Part shown: positions 1 through 11,047 of the stretch, in pieces
How positions within the stretch are numbered: the stretch's first letter is position 1
How the letters are laid out: the number at the start of each line of letters is the position of its first letter
Assembly (NCBI GenBank): GCA_951213105.1
Contig: OX578152.1
Span: 73,359,180-73,423,179 of the forward strand
DNA length: 64,000 nt
Direction of reading: 5' to 3'
Origin: Amaurobius ferox
Lineage: Eukaryota; Arthropoda; Arachnida; Araneae; Amaurobiidae
The notes under the pieces: generated by a model
What the model was told of the DNA's origin: nothing
Seen by the model: only the letters and a program-made list of their open reading frames with translations
Databases searched by the model: none
Position numbers and translations under genes: made by a program

Positions 1-665
1 ATTAGCTAATATACTGCTACTGTAACCACTTTGCTGACACCAGATACTTGTAAGTATAAATCATTACCTTGAAAAATATAATTGTTGAATAGTACAAAGT
101 GGAGAAGTGTGAGAAAATTTTTAAATTTAATACGATTAGAGTTATTTCAAATAAATGCATTATATAGTGTTAAAATTGCATCATAAAGATCGGTAGATTC
201 AACTATGTTGATTTTATTAGTATTGTTAAAAATATCTTTGAAATCAAAAGTTTGAAAACTAATATTATTTTTATATAGATACTAAATTATTTTTTTTAAT
301 TCGTTACTGTTATCTAAAATAAAGTATTTATTCCTAGAGTAAAGTAAACTATCATTTAGTATTTTTAAAATGTTAAGTAGTAATTTGTTAGCACTAGTAG
401 AATAAGTATGATGACCACTAGTAACTGTTCTAAATTTAACAGGATTTTTATGAAATTTAGGAATGAGCACAATATATGGAAGTTTAAAAAAATTAGATTT
501 TATATTCAAATCATTATGCAAATTGATAATTTTCTGTTTGCTGCTAATTATAGAGTGCAAATCAAGTTTAAATATACTATTATGCTTTAAACAATCTAAC
601 AAATATTGTATATAAATTTTTTACAGATAATAACAACATAATTGGAGGCTTTATTAACATAAGTA
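1..665 (-). pseudogene. Penelope-like reverse transcriptase fragment, copy 1
   Basis: The minus strand encodes part of a reverse transcriptase of Penelope-like type. Reading from about 653 it shows a NKASNYVVIICKKF segment (one frame), then LPYIVLIPKFHKNPVKFRTV, the conserved finger-domain block, then SGHHTYSTSANKLLLN. It runs off the left window edge just after the LQVSGV block, so the catalytic YVDD region is not in the window. The frame is broken: a frameshift near 590-600, a stop near 282, and a frameshift near the SGV/QQSGYSSS motif at about 20-40. The copy is 5' truncated against a TA microsatellite. It is clearly the same family as the plus-strand copy at 5615-6760. Family assignment rests on motif memory; a related group of RT elements is possible. 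Confidence 0.75.
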
Positions 666-672
666 AATCAAT

Positions 673-1120
<448 letters not shown>

Positions 1121-1168
1121 TTATATATATATACATACACACATTATATATATATATATATATATATA
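1121..1168. repeat. TA microsatellite
   Basis: TA dinucleotides interrupted by TACATACACACA; it borders the far side of the non-coding block. Confidence 0.9.
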
Positions 1169-1560
1169 CAGGATATCCCACAAAAAGTGAACAATTTAAG
1201 AATGTTTGAACCGTTATTTGTACACCCGTCGTTCCAACTGCAAAAATGCTTTACCAAGCTATCCAGCTCAACGAAAGAAGAAATAAAAAGAGCAATAGAA
1301 TCGGAACAAGAGCAATAGAATCGGAAGACCGGATACTTCATCATACCATAGTATGTGCTTAACGCTTGTGGAAACCGCACGCTCGCCCATAGGATTGACT
1401 GCAATGCCCATAGGATTGACTGCAATGCCCATAGGATTGGCTGTCAACATCTGCAACTTCGCCGTTTCTGGTTCAATTCCATCGAGCTAACTCGTTGTTC
1501 AATTCAGACGAAAAATCTTTATTCTATTAATCAACCGAAACTGTGTAGTTAAATATAAAT
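1169..1560. repeat. Transposon-end-like sequence with two short tandem repeats
   Basis: The stretch starts with ACAGGATATCCCACAAAAAG directly after TA repeats, which resembles mariner-type termini. It holds two copies of AGCAATAGAATCGGA (1291-1305, 1311-1325) and a 21-bp unit GCCCATAGGATTGACTGCAA repeated at 1385, 1406 and 1427. Open frames over it are repeat translations and not convincing genes. Confidence 0.5.
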
Positions 1561-2146
1561 AAATACAAAATAAAAATAAATCTTTCGAAAAACCAAAAAA
1601 ATATCGAAACTTTTTTTCTAAGTGGTCTGTAGCATCGTCACCCAACGCACGTCAACCTTTTCACATTTGAAATATGCTAAAAGAGTTATCATTCATAACA
1701 ATCTCCACGAGTAACGGAGTTACTCACTATTTTTCTTTTACTTTTCGCCCTTTCGCTAATGGTGTCAATGATAATTGACATATTTTTTAATATTTATTTT
1801 GCATTTCCTTTACAACATTTCTCGGTATTTCCACATGTTTATTTTATTTATGAAAATATTTGGAGTCTGATGCTCCATTCGATTTTTTCATACATTATAT
1901 TTCACAGCTTCCGATTGCACTTGCATTACAATCATTATCAGAATGAAAAGCAAAATATATCCTTTCAGATTTCGTGCCCAAGTTATCCTCTTGAAATATC
2001 TCGTAAAATTTCTTTAGAGTTTCTTTAGTCTAATTGGCAACAGCTTGTAGTGACGACGATGGATACATCTGCTTTATCTGTGTTGATATAAACTATTTTG
2101 ATACCATTAATATGCATAGAGTAATTCAAATAATCAGTTTCCTTCA
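1561..2146. other. AT-rich sequence, nothing recognised
   Basis: No coding region, RNA gene or repeat family could be recognised. The short open frame at 1759-2028 has no motif and AT-driven composition. Confidence 0.5.
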
Positions 2147-2162
2147 GATATATATATATATA

Positions 2163-2551
2163 ATTATTTTTATTAATACTTCTTTCTAATATTTATCCAT
2201 GTACTTGTCTGCTGCATTATGCGCGTATTGGGTATTGGTTATTTTTGTTTTACGTCAAGTTGTTTACAAATTTCCGTAGTAACATCCTATTTTAATTAGC
2301 AGGAACTGAATAACACTAAAGTTAGCTGCATTTGAGTTGAATTGGTATCAATTTTTATCTCAACTTTTATCTCATTATTATCCCAATCTTTTCATATATA
2401 ATGTCTATTATATCTATCTGTTATTAATTTGGGCCGGTGCTGATCTTTTCTATTATCGGCATTATGGCCGTGGTTTAGCTTCTATGGTGATGTTAATATT
2501 TCACGATTACTTGAATTAAGTATTTTTATTATTACTTCTTTCTAACATAAA
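2163..2551 (+). mobile_element. Family D repeat between TA tracts, copy 1
   Basis: The block lies between short TA repeats (2147-2162 and 2552-2570). Its right half is clearly homologous to 30840-30974: both have TTTGGGCCG, GCTGATCTTTTC, TATCGGCATTATGGCCG, GATGTTAATATTTCACGATT and a CTTTCTAA end abutting TA repeats. No coding potential is seen. It may be the terminal part of a retroelement; identity unknown. Confidence 0.55.
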
Positions 2552-2570
2552 TATATATATATATATATAT

Positions 2571-4330
2571 GCTACCGTCATTTTTCAAAAAATCATCATT
2601 GATGGCTATAGAAAAGAGTGCTATGAAAATTTTTAAATTGAATAATTCGAATTGCAATCATAAGAATTACTGTAAATTCTAGTTTTGGAATTTTTACATA
2701 ATGTATATAAACATGTAATTTGATAGGGCTAGGAAAATTCCTTCTTAATTTATCGTGTACACGCGCTCACACAAGCACACGTATCCAGGAGACTTGTCCA
2801 GACGCTTCCGGCTGCCTAGACGGCTGAATATTTGCACACATTGTATAAACTAGTGCTTCTCAATCTTGACCGCGACCCTGTAAATTATTATGTTTTTTTA
2901 TAATACCAGAGCCTAGTCCCAACAAATTCACTTGTAAATACTTTTCTAATGTCTTTTTAAGTTCATACATTAAATAATTATTAATAATTATTCATTACAT
3001 AATTATAAAGAGTATTAGGTACATTTATGTATATGGTATGTCGACAAATGTACAATTACATTTAAATAAGTTATCAGTCACTAAAGTAAGGACATCATAT
3101 AGCATATTGTAATTTCCTTAGACAAACATCATTAAATTATCCCATTCTTATCGCTAAAAATTTGTAATATTATTCAGTATAACATGGATTACTATTAACT
3201 TGATTTTACTGATGTTGGTTTGAAAAAAAAACGGTATTGAACGGGGAAAATTTTTTATCCATTGTAATTCACCATAAGATTCATGTGAGCAGTCTCTAAC
3301 ATTTGCTACAAAGATGTTATTTAGACATTCTGATTTTGAGCTTCTTGAAACATTCACGAATATTATTCTCCTTAGAATATTTCCACTATGAAATATGTAT
3401 TCATAAAAAGTGCTTATGAAATTCAAACGACAAATTCCACGAGAATCTCTCGCGACCAGGTATAATTGATACAAAGGCCCGGTACACACACTGAGAAACA
3501 CTGGTGCAAACTACTGAACAGTGACTATTGGGGAAATTTTCCATTAAGACGACAATTTTCAATCCTTTGAGCCATATATTGTTAAGCAAAATAGAACTTA
3601 CTAAAATACTAATAAATATACCTGACTTTGCCCCTATTTTTAGCTCAATAATGATAGTGATAATATTTAAAACCATATTAAAAAAACTGAAACGATGTAT
3701 TTTAAATTCGCAAAGTTAGAAGAACGATATATAAAACCTATTTCAGTAGATAAAGAGCTGTTGTTTCGTCTCAACAAATATCTGCCACTATATCTTTTAT
3801 CGTCTGCCCGGAATAAAACTGATTTTGAAGTCGTAATTTCGACGGATTTTCGGCTTTAAATGTTTATAACTTTTAAATTAATTCGAACTTCAAAAATAAC
3901 TTGTCGAGGCGAATCGTCCGGGGACATGAATCCCCTCTGTTTCAAGTTTCGCTGCTGTCCGATGCTTCAGTTTTCCGCTAGAGACACAGGCACACATACA
4001 GACAAACATCTTCCTTTATTATGTACAAAAGTTAAAAATTAACTTTTTTATCGGTGTCACTCTTCTTGTTTTGTCTTGTCTTTAACATATTAATAAACTA
4101 GTATGAATATAAATTCGAAGTTTACCGCTAGAGAATTTGAAACTGAGTTGAAATTTCCCCGCTGTCATGAAACCGAGAGCATGGCACCAAATTTCAGTTT
4201 TATTTTATTTACGAAACTGCCACACTAAACACCGTCTATCATAGTATTAGAAAGAAATATTTTCTACAATTCTTGAATAAAAATTTTTTTATAATACTTC
4301 TGTGGTTTAAGAACAGTTTCAGGTCGTTGC
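2571..4330. other. No recognisable gene; isolated hAT-like end
   Basis: Mostly AT-rich unique-looking sequence. At 2851 the motif AGTGCTTCTCAATCTTGACC resembles the 5' terminus of hAT elements, but no matching right end was found nearby. Open frames at 3154-3501 and 3401-3676 are AT-rich and lack motifs. Confidence 0.4.
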
Positions 4331-4585
4331 CTATTGTGTCTCCAGCCACACCTCGCGGGTCACTGCGGAAGTGATCAAACCACCAGCAAAAACATGAGCT
4401 TTTTCAGATTTGACTGCAGCAAAATTTCTTCCGAAAACATCTTTTATTTTGGCAGTCGCTGTTTCCCTTTGATTGAAGTGGAAGTCAAGGGTCAGCAACA
4501 GTGCCACGATCCCTTCCAGAAAGTGTTCCACGCGTGTTTCTCTGAAAATGTGGGTCGTCTTACCGTTGCGCATTTGCTTAAGCAA
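4331..4585 (-). other. Unrecognised 84-codon open frame in a less AT-rich patch
   Basis: The minus-strand frame runs 84 codons, and the plus strand is also open for 84 codons over nearly the same interval. The minus-strand product includes FLEGIVALLLTLDFHFNQRE and FGRNFAAVKSEKAHVFAGG. Base composition is more balanced than its neighbours, which suggests former coding or repeat sequence. I do not recognise a family. It could be a transposon fragment or one piece of a decayed gene; there is no flanking support such as splice sites or other exons. Confidence 0.2.
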
Positions 4586-4943
4586 TAATAAAGAAAAGAA
4601 AACTGAGCATGAAAAAATGAATAATATACCGCAAGCTCTGCTGTTTAATCAGCTTCCACTATACCCGGTGAGCAAAAGGTTAGCCACTTTAAATTACATA
4701 GTTGCGAAGCAAGTTTGCTGGAAATTAATTTGCAGTTAATGACAGGATGTTTTCTTAGTCGTGTTCCACTGCGGAACTTCCACAACAAAGATGGTGGGAT
4801 TGCGGAGGTGGCCCTGAAGCTTTGACCCGATTGATTAGGACAAGATCGAAACGGTTTTATCGAAACAAAGTCTATGCAGCATTTGCCCTATGTTAATATA
4901 ATGGTACCGTGACGTCATGATCACTCGTACATCGATTTTTTTT

Positions 4944-5197
4944 TTATAGCTAAGATAATAAAATAATTTCTGGTAGATACAAAAATATCTAATCTATGTA
5001 CCTTTTCCTTATAGATAAGATAATAACATAAATTCTGGTAAATACAAAAGTATCTAATCTATGTGCCTTTTTTTATAGCTAAGATAATAAAATAATTTCT
5101 GGTAGATACAAAAATATCTAATCTATGTACCTTTTTTTATAGCTAAGATAATAAAATAAATTCTGGTAAATACAAAAATATCTAATCTATGTGCCTT
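4944..5197 (+). repeat. 64-bp tandem repeat, four copies
   Basis: Four adjacent units begin TTATAG at 4944, 5009, 5073 and 5137. Units 1 and 3 carry AATAATTTCTGGTAGATAC and end GTACC; units 2 and 4 carry AAATTCTGGTAAATAC and end GTGCC, so the array looks like a duplicated dimer. Confidence 0.9.
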
Positions 5198-5497
5198 TCG
5201 TCCCATGAAAAGTAAAAATGTTAAGTTTAAAGGCGTAAACAACAATGTAAATGTCCATTCTGAGGCCCGTTCAAAGACCGTTTCATCAAAATGTGTTTCT
5301 CTCTACTTTGGTACACTTTATGCAGAAGCATAAAATTTATGATTGTGTATATAGTGAACCTGAAATTTTCTACTTAAATCACTTGGACGTATTTTGAAAA
5401 AGGCAGTATCCGTTTAAGTTCGGAAATTATAAAGTAAGCATATTTTCCAAACACGTATACAATTTTTAAAAATACAAAATAATTTAATTTAAATGAA

Positions 5498-5498
<1 letters not shown>

Positions 5499-5587
<89 letters not shown>

Positions 5588-5614
5588 GCTATTATCTGTA
5601 ATATATATATATAT
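5499..5614. repeat. TA microsatellite next to RT copy 2
   Basis: (TA)n of about 85 bp, then the 14-bp ATGCTATTATCTGT, a second short TA run, and the same 14-bp sequence again (5586-5599 and 5613-5626). The second copy begins the RT coding sequence. Confidence 0.9.
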
Positions 5615-6760
5615 GCTATTATCTGTCAAAAATTCTATATACAATATCTGTTAGATTATTTAAAAAATAATAGTCTATTTAAATTCAATTCACACTCAGT
5701 TAATAGTATCAAATTGAAAATGATCAATATGTATAGTGATTTAGATATTAATAATAAAGTTTTGAAATTTCCATATATTGTGCTTATACCTAAATTTCAT
5801 AAAAATCCTATTAAATTTAGAACTGTAACTAATGGTCATAATTCATACTCTACTACTGCTAGTAAATTATTAATAAATTATTTAAATTTACTAAATAGTA
5901 ATTTACGAGATTCTAGTGATAACTACATTATTCTAAATAATAGTAAAGAATTAAAAAATAAATTAACATAACTTGATAAACTAATTGGATTGGCAAACTT
6001 TTGATTTTAAAGATCTTTTTAATAATATTAAGATCGCTGATCTTTATGTTGTTGTTGTTGAAACCCAGACCGTCCGACCTACCAGAAAGGTGTAAGGTAA
6101 CTGTTCGCTGATCTTTATGTAGAAATTTTAGCTCTATATAATGCTTAAATTACTAATAAATCTCATCTTACTAAATTTACCAATTTTCCAAAGCTTCTTC
6201 ATTTTTTTTTCAATAATTATATTTTTCAAGGTAATAAATTATACTTACAAGTTTCAGGGGTTCCACAAGGTGGCTGTAGTAGCAATTTGTTAGCTAATTT
6301 ATACCTATATCTATATGAAAAATTCTTTTCTTCAACAGATTATAAAATTTACAGATATGTAGATGATCTGATTTGTCTTGTATTTACTGATAACTATGTC
6401 ATAGATATAGATTTCTATCCGGATAATTTGGAATTAATACCTAATGAAACTTCTATTTGTAAAATTATTAATTATTTGGATTTAAATCTATTTATAGAAC
6501 CTACTAATGGGATAGTTACTAATTTATACGACAAAAAAAGATTTTTTTTATTTAATATTAATAAATTATTACCATTTAATTCCAGCAACTCGATTCAATT
6601 GTTTAGAAATATTATACTTAATCAACTTTTTAGAATTTATAGATTATCAGATAAAAAATTTCATACTTTGCATATTAATAACCTCAAAATTACCAGTAAA
6701 TTTTATGAATATCCAGCTTATTTAATAAATGGAATTGTTAATAAGTTTCGATTAGCCTAA
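5615..6760 (+). pseudogene. Penelope-like reverse transcriptase, copy 2
   Basis: The remains of an RT domain can be followed from the TA microsatellite to a stop at 6760. In order they show IICQKFYIQYLLDYL, LKFPYIVLIPKFHKNPIKF (about 5757-5813), the QTFDFKDLFNNI block (about 5990-6028, palm motif A region), FQGNKLYLQVSGVPQGGCSS (about 6220-6285), LLANLYLYLYE, the catalytic YVDD (6356-6367) and a C-terminal RNIILNQLFRIYR thumb-like segment. Breaks are a TAA at 5969, a frameshift near 5985-5995, a SINE tail inserted at 6049-6104, and a TAA near 6144. No GIY-YIG endonuclease is seen downstream, and upstream sequence is lost at the TA tract, so it cannot encode an active enzyme. Confidence 0.8.
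6049..6104 (-). mobile_element. 5'-truncated SINE tail inside the RT, with 15-bp target duplication
   Basis: A 56-bp insertion reads, on the minus strand, as the last part of the SINE 3' end (GTTACCTTACACC, TAGGTCGGACGGTCTGGGTT) followed by (CAA)n. It is flanked by perfect 15-bp direct repeats TCGCTGATCTTTATG at 6034-6048 and 6105-6119. The same tail ends the SINE at 53325-53687. Removing the insertion and one target copy would leave the RT frame in phase across this point, so the insertion postdates the RT. Confidence 0.92.
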
Positions 6761-7059
6761 AATTCTCATAATCTCTCCTTAATATCTTATTTTAGCCATA
6801 CTTCTACATTATCTTGTATTTACAATATAATATATTTTCATCTTTTACTTTTGTAGCTTTAACTGTAGAATACTTATTTTTATTGCTTTTACGCAGTACG
6901 ATTTTTATTACTCTCTTTGGCAACAGCAGATCACTTCTTTTCATTTCTGCGTATGGCAACATTGGTCTGGTCATATATTGCTCATCATGGTTGTACTATA
7001 TTTTAAGGTGTGTACTGTGTATTTTAAGGTATTTATATTTCCTTTATTTTTTTCCAATC
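6761..7059 (+). other. Sequence between RT copy 2 and its downstream block
   Basis: AT-rich, no coding motif. By position it would be the 3' untranslated part of the RT element. An open frame at 6814-7098 gives a hydrophobic product explained by T-rich sequence. Confidence 0.4.
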
Positions 7060-7427
7060 TTTATGCTTGTCGTCCATATAACACAAGTTTATAGATAAAA
7101 TCTATCTTGTGTTTCATAAACAAACACTTTTGTGTTCATTTCGAAGGGATAAAGGGACTTGAAAATGAATATTTTCGAAATGAACTATTTTTAAGTCTAG
7201 AGCTCTTCCACGTGCAAGCTTTTTTGCTTGATTTTTTTTGTTTTCCTATTTTCATTCCTCACCTTTGAAATTTGTTGATTATCTTTACCTGTATGACCTG
7301 CATTACGTTTTATAATTTCCTCCTTATGGTTGAATTTCCTTTATATCATTGTATTTTGTAGGCAAATTTTAAGATAATGTATTATGAGTTACTACTTACA
7401 TTCTACCATTGGACCATTGGATTTACA

Positions 7428-7433
<6 letters not shown>
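7060..7433 (+). mobile_element. Penelope-associated non-coding block, copy 1, with two hairpins
   Basis: The block starts near TTATGCTTGTCGTCC and ends ATTTACAATTTTTTA against a TA tract. Hairpin 1 has arms ACACAAG (7081-7087) and CTTGTGT (7106-7112) around ATAGAT/ATCTAT. Hairpin 2 has perfect 12-bp arms GTTCATTTCGAA (7134-7145) and TTCGAAATGAAC (7174-7185). The copy at 38700-39106 has both hairpins with different arm sequences that still pair. In RT orientation it lies downstream, as a 3' pseudo-LTR would. Confidence 0.65.

Positions 7434-7462
<29 letters not shown>
7434..7462. repeat. TA microsatellite
   Basis: (TA)n of about 28 bp directly after the non-coding block. Confidence 0.95.
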
Positions 7463-7468
<6 letters not shown>

Positions 7469-8734
7469 TAGAAAAATTGAAGAGATATATTAAAGCATCC
7501 GTTATAAACAAAAGAATTCAATTTATTACCAGCTAAGACTCGAGAGCATGCTTGTCATTAATATGCAAAACCATAAACGAACCTTATGATTTAAAACGAA
7601 TTGTAAAAATGGAGTAAAAAACAAAGGATTGAAAGTAATGTATACATTATACGAAAAGCTAGAACTAGAAATTTTTGTGATTATTATTATTAAAACACAA
7701 ATTACTCAAATTTTAAGATTTTTTGAGCATTATTTCTTGTTGAAAACAATGATAATTCGACGATAATGAGCAATGATGTGAGTATATAGTATGCAAAGTA
7801 TTAAATTTAAAATTTGAATTACGTTGTGGATGTTAATGCCATAAAAACGATTTTCTTAGCATAGATGAACCAAATGTATCCATCAGCATCACTAAACTGT
7901 TGTCCAATTTAAATGCAGAGTGAAAGAAAATAGAAGCAGTAGCTCAATAGATATATAGTGTCTTATGGCGAAGAAGAGATATGCAGTTCTATTCTTCATT
8001 GAGGACAAGTTTTCTTTACGAAGTGATTTTTAACAATTTGTAATTTCAAACAATCGAAATATGACATTGAGATATATTAATTATTATTCGAAATACATAA
8101 TTAAGTTGCATAATTAGAGACAATTTTAATTAAAATGCAAATTACATCTCAAGTAAGTGTAATTTAATTTTAATTTACATACAGATTATTTCGAATTACA
8201 AGGCAATGTGAAGTTAAATTAAAAAGTAATTAACTGAAAATTAATTGTTCCGCTAGAAAAAATAAAAGTAAACACTGCATTGCTCATAAAGAAATTATAT
8301 TCATTTCCTGTACTTTCATAGCTTTTGAAATAAATTAAGTTTTAGATGTGTTCTTACCGCTTTTAAAAACAATGCAATTCGGAAAAAACAAGTAGAAAAG
8401 TTTTAAAAATTTTGTCTGGATTGCAGAAAATTAATTTTCGTTTCTTAGAGCTACTTCCGCGTTAACCCACGCCTGAAATAGATAAAATATATGGATCGTG
8501 AGAGTCTTCCAGAAGTTTGATTGAATCTCACTCCTGCTTTATAGAATATTTTCATTCCGTTTGCAAGAAGGCAAAATTAATGCATCCTTAACGAAAGGAT
8601 AACCGGAATACATGGATAGATCAGTAAGAGGTACAATGTGAAAACTTTAATAACTAGGAGGTGCTATTGGAAAAACTGACGTCAAGGGGTAAATAAAAAA
8701 TAAAAGCTGATGCAGAGCATGAATAGATCAGTAA
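7463..8734. other. AT-rich sequence, nothing recognised
   Basis: No gene, RNA or repeat family was recognised over this stretch of about 1.3 kb. Confidence 0.5.
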
Positions 8735-8850
8735 TAATATCTTGAAAAAATATAAGTATCTACTATAAGAATAACCTATTTTGTTTTTACTGTAAAAGTA
8801 GTAAATACATTGGATTATATAAGAAATGTCATGGGCAGCCCACATCAAAT
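8735..8850 (-). mobile_element. Family A 5'-end fragment
   Basis: On the minus strand it begins like family A elements (TTTGATGTGGGCTGCCCATGAC, in part) and continues through the TTTACAGTAAAA region to the ATAGTAGATACTTATA region, then stops. The rest of the element is absent. Confidence 0.8.
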
Positions 8851-8876
8851 TTTTTTATTTATTAATTGAAAATGAA

Positions 8877-8950
8877 AGGGGCCAGCTATATGATTGTAAA
8901 TCGATGTATACGGATTTTCGTATATCCCGCTTATATGCATAAAATATTGA
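8877..8950 (-). mobile_element. pogo-like miniature element end fragment
   Basis: It matches, inverted, the right end of the element at 9543-10023: both contain ATATCCCGCTTATATGCAT followed by AATATTG. Confidence 0.7.
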
Positions 8951-9041
8951 AAAATAAATTAATAATTGCAAAAAAAACCTTTGTCTTTACAAGGCTTACA
9001 AGGCTGATTATCTTCCTTTTAATGGATTAATTCATGCAAAG

Positions 9042-9044
<3 letters not shown>

Positions 9045-9075
<31 letters not shown>
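9045..9075. repeat. TA microsatellite
   Basis: (TA)n of about 30 bp. Confidence 0.95.
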
Positions 9076-9078
<3 letters not shown>

Positions 9079-9189
9079 GAAAACGGCTCTAAATTAATAA
9101 AAAATATATGAGGATACTAATTAAAATATTCCCATATAATTGCTCTATTTGAAAAATAATTAACTCTTCTAATCTCAAAATGATGATCT

Positions 9190-9482
9190 CAGTTGGCCCC
9201 GCCTAATTACCTACACTCGGTTCCATGCTATTGTGTGTGATTAAGTGGGGTTTGCAATTAAGCGGATATACATATTTTTATTACTAATACCTCATTTTAT
9301 TATATGCTATAAAGATAATAAATATAAAACAATTATAACATTTTACATAATAAATAGTAATCATTTATGACTATATACATAATGCATTTATTCTATTTAT
9401 TATGTATAAAGTTCGTGAAAGAAAATTGTGCATATTATGTAGATTTTATACTTGTACTGACCTTGTAGAAAACAGTTCGATT
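9190..9482 (+). mobile_element. pogo/Tigger-like miniature element, left part only
   Basis: It begins CAGTTGGCCCCGCCTAATTA and follows the next element for nearly 300 bp (shared ATAAAGATAATRAATATAAA, TAAATAGTAAT, ACTATATACATAAT). The right end is missing, and it lies just upstream of a complete copy. Confidence 0.7.
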
Positions 9483-9542
9483 TTTTTCTTTTGTACGTAG
9501 ATAACTCTCGATTATAGAGAGTCACATAAACAGTTATAAGTA

Positions 9543-10023
9543 CAGTTGTCTCCGCTTAATTGCATACACTTGGTTACACTCTATTGTATGCAATTAAACA
9601 AAGTATAAGATTCAGCGGGTACACAGTAATATTATTAATACCCATCTTGATTACATATTATAAAGATAATGAATATAAAAAAAATTATAACAATTTACAT
9701 ATTAAATAGTAATATTTTATTACTATATACATAATACATTTCTTTTATTTATTATGTTCATATACCTTTTGAACTACACAGGGAAAAACTGGAGATTGCC
9801 AAGTTTAAAGATTTATCACTTTTCCTCGCATATCTTCCAACACTGAAACTGAAATCCACGAGATTAGTGTCACAGCCTTTATGCAATTAACCGGGAATTT
9901 TTGTGCGATTAACGGGTATGTGTAACATTAACGCCTTGGGGTTCGTTTTTGATCTACAATATTCTATGCATATAAGCGGGATATGCAAATATCCGTTACC
10001 CAATTAAGTGGTGGGGCTAACTG
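9543..10023 (+). mobile_element. pogo/Tigger-like miniature element with TA target duplication
   Basis: The left terminus is CAGTTGTCTCCGCTTAATTG; the right terminus, reverse complemented, is CAGTTAGCCCCACCACTTAA. TA lies immediately outside both ends (9541-9542 and 10024-10025). At 481 bp it has no transposase frame. Termini starting CAGT with a CCCCNC motif and TA duplication are typical of pogo/Tigger-type elements of the Tc1/mariner superfamily. Confidence 0.78.
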
Positions 10024-10025
10024 TA

Positions 10026-10622
10026 CTTCGTTTTGCCACCATAAGGTCGCCCCCTATAAAGTTTTTCAATTAATAAATACTGTAATTGTTATAAATACGA
10101 TTTGCCACAAATAAAAATGCAATTTAAAAGGTTTTTTAAATTACACAAAAATATTATAATTCTTAGGGAATAAAATATGTACTGTGCTTCGGATCATTAC
10201 TTTAAAATTTCCTAGAACAGATACAAATGTAAAATTTTCAAAAATATTAATAAAATACGTATATGTATATACAAAGAAGTAATAAAAATGTCTAAAAGAG
10301 AAAATATACTATTACAAACGGCCCATGAAAATGTTGAAAACATCACTCGGTTTCTGGAGCGTAATATAAGCTGTCTTTGTTAGGAATGGTAAGTAACTAT
10401 TTCCGAAGCAACAAATAAAGCGTCGAAGGGACACATGCTTTACAGATTCAGCAAAATTTAGCGAAGTGGACTTGAAACCAAAATAGGCAACAAAAGTTTG
10501 AATCATTTTTATTTGGTTTCATATAAGTAGAATTTTAAACTTATTTTTAGTCAGCAATATCTGCTAATAAACATCAATTTACCTCCATCACTGGAATATT
10601 TCCGTGTACTCCCAACTATCAA
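10026..10622. other. AT-rich sequence, nothing recognised
   Basis: No supported feature. The minus-strand open frame at 10312-10506 has no recognisable motif. Confidence 0.4.
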
Positions 10623-10735
10623 CTACTATTGCCTACAGTACATGGCAATGTATAGAGAAAGTTTTGGAATCGTGTCAAAAATCGCAACTCGAGTTTTTGA
10701 CGGAACTACACCCTCAAGCTTAGCGTCTTCAAATC
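10623..10735 (-). mobile_element. Family B 3'-end fragment
   Basis: It carries the terminal hairpin region (CAGTACATGGCAATGTAT... AGAGAAAGT) and the following ATCGCAACTCGAG and TTTTGACGGA of family B, after which homology is lost. Confidence 0.75.
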
Positions 10736-11047
10736 CCAGTTTCACCTGGCGTCTTATTCTCGACTCGCTGCGTATTAAACCCCTGTATAATTTGCTGGAT
10801 ATAGTGCATTTTCCTTTACTTTTAACAAGTTTATTGGTTGCCCTGATTTTTTTTGATCTACAGTTATTTTTGTATTTTGTAATTAATATATATTTTTATT
10901 GGTATCGGATTTTACGAAGATCCATGTGCAAATCGTCTCACAGTTGCGGGCTATGTATAAGATTTAATGTTCGTCCCAACATAAACAATACGTCTAAAAG
11001 CGCTCTGAATTAGTGATTTAATATTGTAATTTAATATACGTCATAGA

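Noticed and set aside
7060..7433. Hammerhead ribozyme in the Penelope-associated block
   Set aside because: The required CUGAUGA and GAAA core could not be placed on either strand of copies 1-3; only loosely similar UUUAUGA and GGACGA motifs exist.
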